A DNA stretch of 64,000 nt, taken from contig DAOUJW010000015.1 of assembly GCA_034422115.1 (NCBI GenBank), forward strand, positions 1 through 64,000, written 5' to 3'. The position numbers and the translations under genes are program-made. This document shows positions 42,999-51,798 of this stretch, in pieces. Below the pieces are notes generated by a model that saw only the letters and a program-made list of their open reading frames with translations, ran no database searches and was not told the DNA's origin. Every line of letters starts with the position of its first letter. Positions within the stretch are counted from its first letter, which is position 1. The DNA is from DAOUJW01 sp034422115. Lineage in GTDB: Bacteria; Chloroflexota; Dehalococcoidia; Lucifugimonadales; UBA2985.

Positions 42999-43481
42999 TT
43001 GACTGTATTGAACCTTCGCACACTGCCTGACCCCGTCCTGCGACAGAAGGCGAGACGGGTCACAAGGATAGACGACACTCTTCAGAAGCTCATAGACGAC
43101 ATGATAGACACCATGCGGGCGGCCTCCGGCGTAGGGCTGGCGGCCAACCAGGTGGGCGTGCTCCAGAGGGTAGTGGTCATCGAGATACCGGAGGAGGAAG
43201 AGGTGCGGGTGCTCATCAACCCGGAGATAACCCGCAGGGAAGGGGAGAGGGTGGTTGAGGAGGGGTGCCTGAGCATTCCGGGCTACCGGGGCGAGCTGAC
43301 CCGCTCTTTGAAGGTGCGGGCGCGTGCCCTTGACCGCGACGGCAACACTGTGCGAATCAGGGCGGAGGGCCTCCTGGCGCAGGCCCTGGAGCACGAGACG
43401 GACCACATCAACGGGACCCTCTACATCGACCACCTTGAGAGCTCGGACAAGCTCTGGAAGCTGGAGCCGCAGGAGGCCTGA
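42999..43481 (+). CDS. def: Peptide deformylase
   Basis: A 160-residue metalloenzyme that removes formyl from the N-terminal Met of new proteins. The three family motifs are present: GVGLAANQ (44-51), EGCLSIPG with metal ligand C90, and HETDH with ligands H132 and H136 and catalytic E133. It uses TTG behind a strong AGGAGG. Its own promoter is visible, and the CCA transferase gene follows by 17 bases. Confidence 0.97.
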   Translation: MTVLNLRTLPDPVLRQKARRVTRIDDTLQKLIDDMIDTMRAASGVGLAANQVGVLQRVVVIEIPEEEEVRVLINPEITRREGERVVEEGCLSIPGYRGELTRSLKVRARALDRDGNTVRIRAEGLLAQALEHETDHINGTLYIDHLESSDKLWKLEPQEA

Positions 43482-43498
43482 TCCCACACCGAGGCGAC

Positions 43499-45013
43499 TT
43501 GAACCCCCGCAGCCCTGCCAGAATCACCGGCTCACCGGTATCCCCCGATACTCTGCCCTTGCTCCGCGCCCTTGCGGAGTTCTTTGCCAGCCGCTCCGTG
43601 ACGGCTTACCTGGCCGGCGGGTCTATCAGAGACGCGCTCCTTGGACGGCAGCCCGTAGACATTGACGTTGCCGTCGGCGGAGACGCCGCGTCCCTGGCCC
43701 GTGATCTTGCCGAGGCAACGGGCGGCAGCTTCGTCTCCCTGAACGAGGCCCACGCCGCGGCCAGGGTGGTGCTGCCGGAGGAGTGGAGCGCAAAGGTTGG
43801 GCAGTCCGCGAGAGTGCAGGTGGACCTGACGGCATACGGGCAGGACATCGCCCGGGACCTGGCTCGCAGGGACTTCACCATAGACGCCTTGGCCCTCTCC
43901 CTGGACGACGCCCTGGGCGAATCGCCAGCGGAGAGGCTGATAGACCCCCTTGGCGGCCTGGCCGACCTGGAAGCCGCAACGCTCAGGCCTGCGTCGGAGC
44001 GCGCCTTCCAGGACGATCCCGCACGGCTTCTGCGAGGCGTGCGGCTGGCGGCTCAGTTGGGCTTCACGCTGGACGACGCCGCGCGGCTCATAAGGCGGGA
44101 CGCCCACCTGCTGACCACCGTGTCACCTGAACGCCTGCGGGACGAGTTTCTGAAGACCCTGGCAGAGCCGGGGGCGTCCCGCCACCTGCGGCTAATGGAC
44201 GACCTGGGTCTGCTGTGCAGGCTCATCCCTGAGCTGGAGGAGGCCCGGGACGTGGAGCAGCCCCCGGAGCACTACTGGAACGTCTTCTACCACTGCGTAG
44301 AGGCCCCCAGCGCCCTGGAGCAGGTCACGGACAGGGAAGGCATGGCAAACAGCGAGGTCCTCGCCTGTGTGCCCTGGCACTCCTCCCTGGACAACTACTT
44401 CGACGAGGAGTTCAGCGACGGCCACACGCGCCGCACCATTATCAAGCTGGGGTGCCTCCTCCACGACATATCCAAGCCCGCCACCAAGACCGTCGAGCCT
44501 ACGGGCCGCATACGGTTCATAGGTCACGACGCCCAGGGCGCGGAGGTGTGCGATACGGTGCTCCGCCGCCTGCGCTTCAGCAGCCGGGCCACCCACCTGG
44601 TGAGCGCGATGGTGAAGCACCACCTGCGCCCAACGCAGATGAGGCAGGGTGTGGAGCTTCCCACACAACGGGCCGTCTACCGGTTCTTCCGCGACCTGGA
44701 GACCGCGGCCGTAGACACTCTATACCTCAACCTGGCGGACTACCTGTCGGCCAAGGGCCCCAGGGTTGTAGACAAGGACGACTGGCAGGGACACTGCGCC
44801 CTGATAGGCCACATCCTCCACCAGGGGCTGGGAGAGCGCCAAGACCTGCAGAAGGCCCCGCGGCTGGTGGACGGCCATGCGCTCATGGAGGCCCTGGGCC
44901 TGAACCCCGGGCGCGCCTTGGGACGCCTTCTGGAGGCCATAGAGGAGGCGCAGGGGGCAGGGGATATCTCCACCCGTGAAGAGGCCCTTGCGCTTGCCAG
45001 ACGGCTGCTGTAA
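43499..45013 (+). CDS. CCA tRNA nucleotidyltransferase / poly(A) polymerase-family protein with HD domain
   Basis: A 504-residue class II nucleotidyltransferase. The catalytic head has YLAGGSIRDALLGR and DIDVAVGG (metal Asp pair), then RRDFTIDALA and DDPARLLRGVRLAAQLGF of the neck. The C-terminal half carries an HD phosphohydrolase domain (LGCLLHDISKP). It adds or repairs the CCA end of tRNA, or the related oligo-A tails; the distinction cannot be made from motifs. TTG start, likely co-transcribed with def. A family B repeat begins 39 bases after the stop. Confidence 0.88.
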   Translation: MNPRSPARITGSPVSPDTLPLLRALAEFFASRSVTAYLAGGSIRDALLGRQPVDIDVAVGGDAASLARDLAEATGGSFVSLNEAHAAARVVLPEEWSAKVGQSARVQVDLTAYGQDIARDLARRDFTIDALALSLDDALGESPAERLIDPLGGLADLEAATLRPASERAFQDDPARLLRGVRLAAQLGFTLDDAARLIRRDAHLLTTVSPERLRDEFLKTLAEPGASRHLRLMDDLGLLCRLIPELEEARDVEQPPEHYWNVFYHCVEAPSALEQVTDREGMANSEVLACVPWHSSLDNYFDEEFSDGHTRRTIIKLGCLLHDISKPATKTVEPTGRIRFIGHDAQGAEVCDTVLRRLRFSSRATHLVSAMVKHHLRPTQMRQGVELPTQRAVYRFFRDLETAAVDTLYLNLADYLSAKGPRVVDKDDWQGHCALIGHILHQGLGERQDLQKAPRLVDGHALMEALGLNPGRALGRLLEAIEEAQGAGDISTREEALALARRLL

Positions 45014-45051
45014 GACCACTCTACAGGTTTATCCCAAGGACCTTCACTCAC

Positions 45052-45303
45052 TGTCATTCTGAACGCAGCGCAGCGGAGTGAAGAATCCAAAGTCTCTGTC
45101 GCAATGCTGCGATGTCCGTAGGCGAAAACCCTGGATTCTTCGCGAAGTTTACCCTGAGCACAGCCGAAGGGCTCAGAATGACAGTGTGCGGGGCTTGGTC
45201 ACGGGTTCCAAAAAGGTCTGCGTAGGCGGGAGTCCACGCCCTACGCCACCTGGATTCCCGCTCGGGGCCTGCCCCGTACCTCGATACGGGGGCGGGAATG
45301 ACG
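45052..45303. repeat. Family B element followed by a family D element
   Basis: 45052-45184: two-arm family B copy (TGTCATTCTGAACGCAGC ... CTCAGAATGACAGT) with an extra insertion in the right arm. 45190-45303: family D, with CCACCTGGATTCCCG, CCCCGTACC and GATACGGGGGCGGG, ending GGAATGACGGG. Together these fill most of the 490-base gap before nrdR; the remainder holds the nrdR control region. Confidence 0.75.
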
Positions 45304-45320
45304 GGAACATTGGACTGCGA

Positions 45321-45417
45321 CACCAACATATTGTGTACCTCTTATAGAAAGGCACAAACTAGGGTAGAAAACACTTGACAGGCTAACACTTCGTTTTATA
45401 TCATCCCCATATTGTCG
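45321..45417 (+). promoter_or_regulatory. nrdR-nrdJ promoter with candidate NrdR boxes
   Basis: TTGACA (45375-45380), 16 bases, TATATC (45397-45402). A sequence resembling an NrdR box, ending CATATTGTGT, lies at 45321-45336, and a weaker one (CCCCATATTGTCG) at 45402-45417 overlaps the transcription start. Box matches are by eye and the 81-base spacing is wider than the usual close pair, so repression from these sites is a hypothesis. Confidence 0.4.
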
Positions 45418-45503
45418 CCAAGAAAGGGAGATGCACATCATCTTGTGGTTTTGTCCCGTCTTGATTCAAGGTATACGGGATTCAGATCTGAGTACAGAGT
45501 GCA

Positions 45504-46082
45504 ATGCGCTGCCCATACTGCAACCACCCGGAATCAAAGGTCATCGACTCCAGGGACTCCACGGAGGGCGTCCGCCGGAGGCGGGAGTGCATGCAGTGCG
45601 GGCTGCGCTACACCACCTATGAGCGCATCCAGACAACGGCCCTCATGGTGGCCAAGCGCGATACCAGGAGAGAAGAGTACAACCGGGACAAGCTGATAAA
45701 CAGCATACTCAAGGCCTGCGTCAAGCGGCCCCTTCCCACCGGCCGCATTGAGAAGCTGGTTGACGAGATTGAGACCGAGCTTCAGCAGCTGGGGAGGGCG
45801 GAGATCCAGAGCTCTCAAATCGGTGAGATGGTCATGGAGCGGCTCCGGGCCCTGGACAGGGTCGCCTACATGCGCTTTGCCAGCGTGTACCGTGACTTCG
45901 CAGACATAGAGAGCTTCAAGGAGGAGGTGGAGGCGCTGCAGGAGGCCCTTGAGCGGGAGGTTCCCAGCCCGCAGCTGCCCTTGATACCGGACGAGCCGCC
46001 GACCCGCAGGCGTCGAGGCAGGCGGCCGCGAGTCGCCCCCGGGATGCCAATGGACCTGGGCGGCGGAGCAACGCCTACATAG
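45504..46082 (+). CDS. nrdR: Transcriptional repressor NrdR
   Basis: A 192-residue regulator of ribonucleotide reductase genes that senses ATP/dATP. The zinc ribbon uses C3, C6, C29 and C32, followed by an ATP-cone (about 47-137: LMVAKRDTRREEYNRDKL ... VAYMRFASVYRDF). The C-terminus has a 40-residue Pro/Arg-rich tail not present in most homologues. It precedes nrdJ by 71 bases and is likely co-transcribed; the pair would be autoregulated. Confidence 0.95.
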   Translation: MRCPYCNHPESKVIDSRDSTEGVRRRRECMQCGLRYTTYERIQTTALMVAKRDTRREEYNRDKLINSILKACVKRPLPTGRIEKLVDEIETELQQLGRAEIQSSQIGEMVMERLRALDRVAYMRFASVYRDFADIESFKEEVEALQEALEREVPSPQLPLIPDEPPTRRRRGRRPRVAPGMPMDLGGGATPT

Positions 46083-46153
46083 CAGAAGAACCTACGCCAG
46101 AGTCCCCCCAAGGCTTGGCGTACAGCAAAGAGGAACTGAGAGAGGAGACAGCC

Positions 46154-48673
46154 ATGACCATCGCAGGAGAAGCTGACAGCAAGGAGACCACCGGCAACGA
46201 ACAGACCATTGCAGCCGAGGAGGTCCTGGCTGCCGTGAAGGCTGCCGGGGTCACGGATCCCTCGGTGGTCAGGCAGATAGCCGAGAACCTGGCCAAGCCC
46301 AACGGCCACTCCGAAAAGCCAACCGAAACGTCAAAAAACGGCGTGGGAGCTGTTGAGACCAGGGGAACCGAACCCGCCATCTCGGAGAACGCCATGGTCG
46401 TTCTGGAGAAGCGCTACCTGCGCAAGAACGACGACGGAGAGATCATAGAGAACCCGTCGCAGATGTTCAGGCGGGTGGCCCGCGCCATCGCAGAGGCGGA
46501 GCTTCTCTACAACCCCAAGGCCGACGTGGCCCACTGGGAGGACGCCTTCTACGAGCCAATGGCCAAAATGGAGTTCGTGCCCAACTCGCCCACGCTGATG
46601 AACGCCGGCACAGGCGCGGGGACGCTGTCCGCCTGCTTTGTCATAGGGCTTGAGGACAGCATGGACGGCATAATGGAGACGGCCAAGGAGGCCGCCCTGG
46701 TGCAGAAGTTCGGCGGCGGCACAGGCTTCGCCCTCTCCAACATCCGGCCCAAGGGCGCGCCCATATCCACCACCCACGGCAGGGCCTGCGGCCCCGTGGC
46801 GGTGCTTCGCCACCTGTCCTCCGTCTCCACGCTGGTGACCCAGGGCGGAAAGCGGGACGGCGCAAACATGGCGGTGATGGACGTGCACCACCCGGACATT
46901 CTGGACTTCATCACCTGCAAGACCACAGAGGGCCAGATACACAACTTCAACATCTCCGTTGGGGCCAGCGAGGAGTTCATGCAGGCGGTTGAAAAGGGAG
47001 AGGACTACGAGCTTAGAGACCCGCGCACCGGCGAGGTGGTGGGCAAGCTGAACGCCGCGGACGTCTTCAGCAAGATGATCGATGGGGCGTGGCTCAACGG
47101 CGAGCCCGGCGCCATCTTCCTTGACCAGGTCAACCGCGACAACCCCACGCTCCACGTGGGACGCATGACGGCCACCAACCCGTGCGGAGAGCAGCCCCTG
47201 CTGCCATACGAGTCGTGCAACCTGGGTTCCATCAACCTGGCCAAGTTTGTGGTTGAGGAGAACCGCCAGCCCGTGGTGGACTGGGACGGGCTGCGTGAGG
47301 TTGTGCACGTCGCCACCCGCTTCCTGGATAACGTCATCGACGCCAACCGCTACTCCGTGCCTGAGATAGAGCGCATGACCAAGCTGACCCGCAAGATAGG
47401 CCTGGGCGTCATGGGCTTCGCAGACATGCTGGTGACCCTGGGCATTCCCTACGACTCCCAGGAGGGCCTCGACCTGGGCCGCAAGCTGATGAAGTTCGTG
47501 CGGGACGAGTCGGACATCACCTCCGAAGAGCTGGCGAAGGAGCGGGGCGTCTTCCCCGCCTACGAAGGCAGCGCCTACGACAAGCAGGGCCGCCCGATGC
47601 GCAACGCCTGTCGCCTGACCGTCGCCCCTACGGGCACCATCTCCATGATCGCCGGGTGCTCCAGCGGCATTGAGCCCCTCTTTTCGCTCTGCTATCACAA
47701 GCACAACATCCTGGAGGGCCAGAGCCTGCTGTACATAGACGCCAACTTTGAGCAGGTGGCGCGCCAGGACGACTTCTACAGCGACGACCTGATGGAGTAC
47801 CTGGCCGACGGCGGCTCCATTCAGGACCGGGAGGACGACGTGCCGGAGTGGGTGAGGGAGGTCTTTGTGACTGCGGCGGACATTTCGCCCCAGGACCACG
47901 TGCGGATGCAGGCGGCCTTCCAGGATAGCGTGGACGCCGGAATATCCAAGACCATCAACTTCCCCAACTCCGCCACAAGGGATGACGTGCGGACTGCGTA
48001 CCTCCTGGCGTGGCAGCTGGGCTGCAAGGGCATCACGGTCTACCGCGCAGGCAGCCGCGAGGCGGAGGTGCTCACGTCCGGCGCTGCGGGCAGGGGAGAC
48101 GTCGACGTGGCCGATGACGCGCCGATGGGCCTGCCGGCAATGCCGCGAGCAACCAGGGAGAGGCCCAGGAGCGTGCAGGGCGTGACCGAGAGGGTGCGCA
48201 CCGGCCACGGCAACATGTACGTCAACATCACCTACTACGACGGCCACCCCTTCGAGGTGTTCTCCACTCTTGGCAAGGCCGGGGGTTGCGACTCGGCGCA
48301 GTTGGAGGCCATATCACGCCTGGCGTCCCTGGCCCTGCGCTCCGGCATTCCAACGGAGCAGATTATTGAGCAGCTCAGGGGCATCACCTGCTGCCCCGCC
48401 TGGGACGACGGCACGATGGTGCGCTCCGCCCCGGACGCGGTGGCCCTGGCCCTCAGCCGCCAGACGTCGGCGCCGGCCCCGGAGGCGATAGTCCAGGCGC
48501 CGCAGCCTCAACCCGTGAGCGCCTTTGCGGTGCAGCAGGAGCTCTTCCTGAAGGCGGAGGCCAACGGCAACGGCAGCAAGAGCCAGTGCCCGGACTGCTA
48601 CGCGTTCCTGATTCACCAGGAGGGTTGCGAGAGGTGTTCAGACCCAGCCTGCGGGTACGAGAGATGCGGATAA
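46154..48673 (+). CDS. nrdJ: Vitamin B12-dependent (class II) ribonucleotide reductase
   Basis: An 839-residue enzyme that makes deoxyribonucleotides with adenosylcobalamin. Motifs: NSPTLMNAGTGAGTLSACF (first active-site Cys), TNPCGEQPLLPYESCNLGS (radical Cys and catalytic Glu), PTGTISMIAGCSSGIEPLF, and a C-terminal zinc-type Cys cluster (CPDC ... CERCSDPACGYERCG) that recycles the active site. The ATG at 46154 has a GAGGAG site; the frame stays open 13 codons upstream. It does not need oxygen, which fits anaerobic or variable habitats. No B12 riboswitch was seen in front of it. Confidence 0.95.
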   Translation: MTIAGEADSKETTGNEQTIAAEEVLAAVKAAGVTDPSVVRQIAENLAKPNGHSEKPTETSKNGVGAVETRGTEPAISENAMVVLEKRYLRKNDDGEIIENPSQMFRRVARAIAEAELLYNPKADVAHWEDAFYEPMAKMEFVPNSPTLMNAGTGAGTLSACFVIGLEDSMDGIMETAKEAALVQKFGGGTGFALSNIRPKGAPISTTHGRACGPVAVLRHLSSVSTLVTQGGKRDGANMAVMDVHHPDILDFITCKTTEGQIHNFNISVGASEEFMQAVEKGEDYELRDPRTGEVVGKLNAADVFSKMIDGAWLNGEPGAIFLDQVNRDNPTLHVGRMTATNPCGEQPLLPYESCNLGSINLAKFVVEENRQPVVDWDGLREVVHVATRFLDNVIDANRYSVPEIERMTKLTRKIGLGVMGFADMLVTLGIPYDSQEGLDLGRKLMKFVRDESDITSEELAKERGVFPAYEGSAYDKQGRPMRNACRLTVAPTGTISMIAGCSSGIEPLFSLCYHKHNILEGQSLLYIDANFEQVARQDDFYSDDLMEYLADGGSIQDREDDVPEWVREVFVTAADISPQDHVRMQAAFQDSVDAGISKTINFPNSATRDDVRTAYLLAWQLGCKGITVYRAGSREAEVLTSGAAGRGDVDVADDAPMGLPAMPRATRERPRSVQGVTERVRTGHGNMYVNITYYDGHPFEVFSTLGKAGGCDSAQLEAISRLASLALRSGIPTEQIIEQLRGITCCPAWDDGTMVRSAPDAVALALSRQTSAPAPEAIVQAPQPQPVSAFAVQQELFLKAEANGNGSKSQCPDCYAFLIHQEGCERCSDPACGYERCG

Positions 48674-48725
48674 GTTCGGAGAGTTCTCCTAGCCCATTCA
48701 TACGACCATAGGAGGCTTTACAGAT

Positions 48726-48998
48726 ATGCAAAGGGAAGGACGACCAGAGGTGGATGCCATATGGGTCAAGCCCCACCTGAACCGCAAGGGAAACATGGTA
48801 AAGGGCCACTGGCGCACCAGGCCGCGGGTGGTCCGCGTAAGGGGCCACTTCCGGGGACTGAGCTACGTGAAGCCCTTCAAGCGACGCAGGCCGGTCTATC
48901 AGCCGCCCGTGCCCTTTGTCCTGGCGGGGCAGCCTCCATCCTTTGAGCACACCCTGATCAACGTTCTGAGGGACGTGGAGCCCCTCATGGGCTACTGA
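48726..48998 (+). CDS. Small basic hypothetical protein
   Basis: A 90-residue, Arg/Lys/Pro-rich protein (IWVKPHLNRKGNMVKGHWR, then KPFKRRRPVYQPPVPFVLAG). No membrane segment. A strong AGGAGGC site lies 10 bases before the ATG, and it follows nrdJ by 52 bases, so it is probably translated. The composition suggests nucleic-acid or ribosome binding, but no family is recognised. Confidence 0.55.
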   Translation: MQREGRPEVDAIWVKPHLNRKGNMVKGHWRTRPRVVRVRGHFRGLSYVKPFKRRRPVYQPPVPFVLAGQPPSFEHTLINVLRDVEPLMGY

Positions 48999-49012
48999 GG
49001 AGGCTAACTATG

Positions 49013-49018
49013 TATAAT
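49013..49018 (+). promoter_or_regulatory. -10 box before the candidate small RNA
   Basis: TATAAT preceded by TATG. No strong -35 is evident. Confidence 0.4.
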
Positions 49019-49023
49019 ACGCG

Positions 49024-49150
49024 CCGACCCGGCATAGAGAGCGGCGGGAGCGGCGCGGCGGGTAGGACGCTCTGCGTCTGCAGATATCCCGAACGGCGCT
49101 CTCCTTGAGAGAGCGTGCGCCCAAGGCCCCGATACATCGGGGCCTTTTCT
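49024..49150 (+). ncRNA. Candidate structured small RNA of about 125 nt
   Basis: A G+C-rich stretch with no plausible reading frame, bounded by a TATAAT box and a clean terminator. Visible helices: GACGC/GCGTC inside a GGGTA...TATCCC stem (about 49065-49090), and CGCTCTC-CTTGA-GAGAGCG (49097-49115), then the terminator stem. It does not show the SRP RNA loop, tRNA, or tmRNA features. It could also be a leader/attenuator left between nrdJ and pdxA. Confidence 0.4.
49123..49150 (+). terminator. Rho-independent terminator
   Basis: Perfect 10-bp stem AAGGCCCCGA / TCGGGGCCTT around a TACA loop, followed by TTCTATT. Ends the candidate small RNA and possibly the nrdR-nrdJ unit. Confidence 0.85.
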
Positions 49151-49225
49151 ATTGTACCATCTCGGAACTCCCAATATAATGCTTTCAATGGCACACACGG
49201 CGAGCGTCAATAGAGGCGGACGATA

Positions 49226-49317
49226 CCGCTCATCCTGAGCTTGTCGAAGGAAATGAGCGGGGGCCGCCCGTCTTTGCTGTTCCCGCTCAAATGGTTCGAC
49301 AGGCTCACCATGAGCGG
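49226..49317. repeat. Family A repeat, complete copy, upstream of pdxA
   Basis: Arms at 49226-49263 and 49282-49317 with CTCATCCTGAGCTTGTCG and ATGGTTCGACAGGCTCACC cores. A second copy in the same orientation lies directly downstream of pdxA (50387-50478). Confidence 0.85.
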
Positions 49318-49356
49318 AAACAGCCTTCATAGAAGAGGCACAGGAGAAGTCAAAAT

Positions 49357-50361
49357 ATGAGCAGCAAGTCAATCATCGCCATCACCATGGGAGACCCGTG
49401 CGGCATCGGCCCGGAGGTGGTGGCCAAGGCCCTGGCCATCCCGGAGATTACCGCTGAGTGCCACCCGCTTGTGATAGGCAACGCGCCGCTGCTCCGAAAG
49501 ACGGCTTCTGACCTGGGCCTTGCCCTGGACATAACGCCCGTGTCCTCCGCGGCCCAGGCGTCGGACAACGCCATCTCCATACTGGACCCGGGCAACCTGC
49601 GACCGGAGGACGTTACGCCGGGGCAGATCAGCGCGGGGGCGGGCAGGGCGTGCGTGGAGTGGATACTGCGAGCGGGCGAGCTGGCGCTTTCCGGCGACGT
49701 GCAGGCGATGGCCACGGCTCCCATCAACAAGGAGGCGGCCCAGGCCGCCGGCTACCAGGACATCGGCCATCTGGAGCTTCTTCAGAAGCTGAGCGAGGCC
49801 AAGCAGGTGGCCACAATGCTCACGGCGGGCAGCCTGCGCGTTGTGCACCTGACGACCCACAGGTCCCTGGCCCGGGCGGTGGAGTTCGTAACCAGGGAGA
49901 ACGTGCTGGCCAAGGTGGAGCTTACTCACAACTGCTTCCGGGAGTGGGGATTCGACTCGCCGCGCATTGCCGTGGCCGCCCTGAACCCCCACGGCGGCGA
50001 CGGCGGGCTGCTGGGCCGCGAGGAGATTGATGAGATAGCCCCGGCGGTGGAGGCCGCCCGCGCCCAGGGCATCGATGCAACGGGCCCTGTGCCGGCGGAC
50101 TCCGTCTTTCCGCAGGCGGCTGAGGGCCGCTACGACGCTGTGCTGGCCCTCTTCCACGACCAGGGTCACATCCCCATCAAGATGAAGGACTTCGAAGGCA
50201 GCGTGAGCATAAACCTGGGGCTGCCATTCATCAGGACGTCGGTGGATCACGGCACGGCCTTCGACATTGCGGGTAAGGGCATAGCCAGTGCCAGGGGGAT
50301 GGAGAACTCCATCCAGGCAGCCACAATCATGGCGAACACCGGATGCCTGCCAAAGGAGTAG
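49357..50361 (+). CDS. pdxA: 4-hydroxythreonine-4-phosphate dehydrogenase
   Basis: A 334-residue NAD-dependent enzyme of pyridoxal-phosphate synthesis (or a PdxA2-type paralogue for 4-phospho-sugar acids). Family motifs: ITMGDPCGIGPEVV, APINKEAAQAAG, a metal-binding HLTTHRSL, LNPHGGDGGLLG and LFHDQGHIPIKM, then TSVDHGTAFDIAGKG. Ribosome site AGGAG. It stands alone between two family A repeats of the same orientation, so the gene may have been moved or duplicated as a repeat-bounded block. No other pdx genes are in the window. Confidence 0.92.
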   Translation: MSSKSIIAITMGDPCGIGPEVVAKALAIPEITAECHPLVIGNAPLLRKTASDLGLALDITPVSSAAQASDNAISILDPGNLRPEDVTPGQISAGAGRACVEWILRAGELALSGDVQAMATAPINKEAAQAAGYQDIGHLELLQKLSEAKQVATMLTAGSLRVVHLTTHRSLARAVEFVTRENVLAKVELTHNCFREWGFDSPRIAVAALNPHGGDGGLLGREEIDEIAPAVEAARAQGIDATGPVPADSVFPQAAEGRYDAVLALFHDQGHIPIKMKDFEGSVSINLGLPFIRTSVDHGTAFDIAGKGIASARGMENSIQAATIMANTGCLPKE

Positions 50362-50386
50362 GCGCGTTGCCCGCCATGACCCCACA

Positions 50387-50478
50387 CCCGCTCATCCTGA
50401 GCTTGTCGAAGGATATGAGCGGGGGGCTACACCGCACTCTTTCCGCTCATATGGTTCGACAAGGCTCACCATGAGCGG
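50387..50478. repeat. Family A repeat, complete copy, downstream of pdxA
   Basis: Same structure as 49226-49317, with small differences (ATATGAGCGGG in the left arm, an extra A in GACAAGGCTC of the right arm). Confidence 0.85.
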
Positions 50479-50597
50479 AAAGGAAGTGGAATCCTGGATG
50501 GCATTGGCATTTCTAACCCATATCTGGAATACCAGAAACTCTGCGCCACCTTCGCAACCCAGAACAGATGCTATAATGTACGTCTGGACGACGATCT

Positions 50598-51416
50598 ATG
50601 ACTGACAATCTGACACTGGCGTTCATCGGCGGCGGCACAATGGCGGAGGCCATCCTGTCCGGCGTGCTGGACAAGGGGCTGGCGGCCCCCGGCTCAATCT
50701 GCGTTGGAGAGCCTGTAAGCGGGCGGAGGGAGTACCTGAGCGAGCTTTACGGGGTGCAGACCACCTCGGACAACTCCCACGCCGTGGAGACGGCAGAACT
50801 GGTCGTTCTTGCCGTCAAGCCCCAGCAGCTTGGAGACGTGTTCGCCGAGTTGCGCGGGCGGCTCACCTCATCCCAGGCTGCGCTGTCCATCGTCGCCGGG
50901 GCCACCATGAAGAGCATAGCCAGGGGCCTTGACCACCGGGCCGTCATAAGGGTCATGCCCAACACGCCCGCCCAGGTGGGGCAGGGGATGAGCGTATGGA
51001 CGGCGTCGCCGGAGGTTTCCACCAGCCACGAGGACGCGGCCCGGACGATTCTGCGATCCCTGGGCGAGGAGATGTACGTCTCCGAGGAGAAGTACCTGGA
51101 CATGGCAACGGCCCTCAGCGCCAGCGGCCCCGCATACGTCTTCCTCTTCCTGGAGTCGCTGATTGACGCCGGGGTGTACCTGGGCCTAACAAGGGACATG
51201 GCGCAGGCCCTGGCCCTTCAGACCGTCCTGGGAAGTGCGGCCCTGGCAAAGAGCTCCGGCAGGCACCCGGCGGAGCTGCGAAACATGGTGACCTCTCCGG
51301 GAGGCACTACGGCAGAGGCGCTCCTGTCCATGGAGGACGACGGGCTGAGGAGCGCCATCATCAACGGCGTGATCGCCGCCCACGAGAAGGCAATGGAACT
51401 GGGGGAGGAGAAGTGA
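50598..51416 (+). CDS. proC: Pyrroline-5-carboxylate reductase
   Basis: A 272-residue NAD(P)H enzyme for the last step of proline synthesis. Rossmann motif FIGGGTMAEAILSGVL; VLAVKPQQLGDV; RVMPNTPAQVGQGM; and the C-terminal dimer helices with SASGPAYVFLFLESLIDAG and MVTSPGGTTAEAL. A TATAAT at 50572-50577 lies 20 bases before the ATG. The stop overlaps the next gene by 4 bases. Confidence 0.96.
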   Translation: MTDNLTLAFIGGGTMAEAILSGVLDKGLAAPGSICVGEPVSGRREYLSELYGVQTTSDNSHAVETAELVVLAVKPQQLGDVFAELRGRLTSSQAALSIVAGATMKSIARGLDHRAVIRVMPNTPAQVGQGMSVWTASPEVSTSHEDAARTILRSLGEEMYVSEEKYLDMATALSASGPAYVFLFLESLIDAGVYLGLTRDMAQALALQTVLGSAALAKSSGRHPAELRNMVTSPGGTTAEALLSMEDDGLRSAIINGVIAAHEKAMELGEEK

Positions 51417-51667
51417 TACCCAACCTGATCAACGCCATTATCACGGTGCTCTACCTGGCGATACTGGGGCGGGTCATCCTGGACTGGCTCATCATCGGCA
51501 ACGTGATGCGGCCAGACAACCCCATTCGCTACGCCCTGATCAACATCACTGAGCCGTTTCTGGCGCCCATACGCCGCTACGCCCGGGTCGGGATGATAGA
51601 CCTCAGCCCAATGGTGGCCATCTTCATCCTGATAATCATCCAGAACGTGGTGGCCAGAAGCCTGTAA
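51413..51667 (+). CDS. YggT family membrane protein
   Basis: An 84-residue protein with two membrane helices and the family linker (ITEPFLAPIRRYARVGMID LSPMV pattern). YggT proteins are often next to proC, as here, and are linked to membrane or cell-division functions that are not well defined. It starts at GTG within the proC stop (GTGA) with a GGGAGGAG site inside proC, so translation is coupled. Confidence 0.88.
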   Translation: MIPNLINAIITVLYLAILGRVILDWLIIGNVMRPDNPIRYALINITEPFLAPIRRYARVGMIDLSPMVAIFILIIIQNVVARSL

Positions 51668-51673
51668 ATGAAC

Positions 51674-51740
51674 GTCGTTCCTGCGAAAGCAGGAACCTCT
51701 GCCCCCACTCCTAGATTCCTGCTTTCGCAGGAATGACGGG
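51674..51740. repeat. Family C repeat
   Basis: GTCGTTCCTGCGAAAGCAGG and the inverted CCTGCTTTCGCAGGAATGAC arms around about 25 bases. Other copies at 59073-59140 and 63158-63222. Confidence 0.85.
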
Positions 51741-51798
51741 ATAGAGGAATAGCGCTGTACTCCTATCGTACGTATGGAAATGTAGACATCTGCGAGCC

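Noticed and set aside
46083..46153. Cobalamin riboswitch before the B12-dependent reductase
   Set aside because: Only 71 bases separate nrdR and nrdJ and no B12-box-like sequence is visible.
49024..49150. SRP RNA, 6S RNA or tRNA identity for the candidate RNA
   Set aside because: The conserved SRP loop, the 6S central bubble layout and the tRNA T-loop sequence are all missing.
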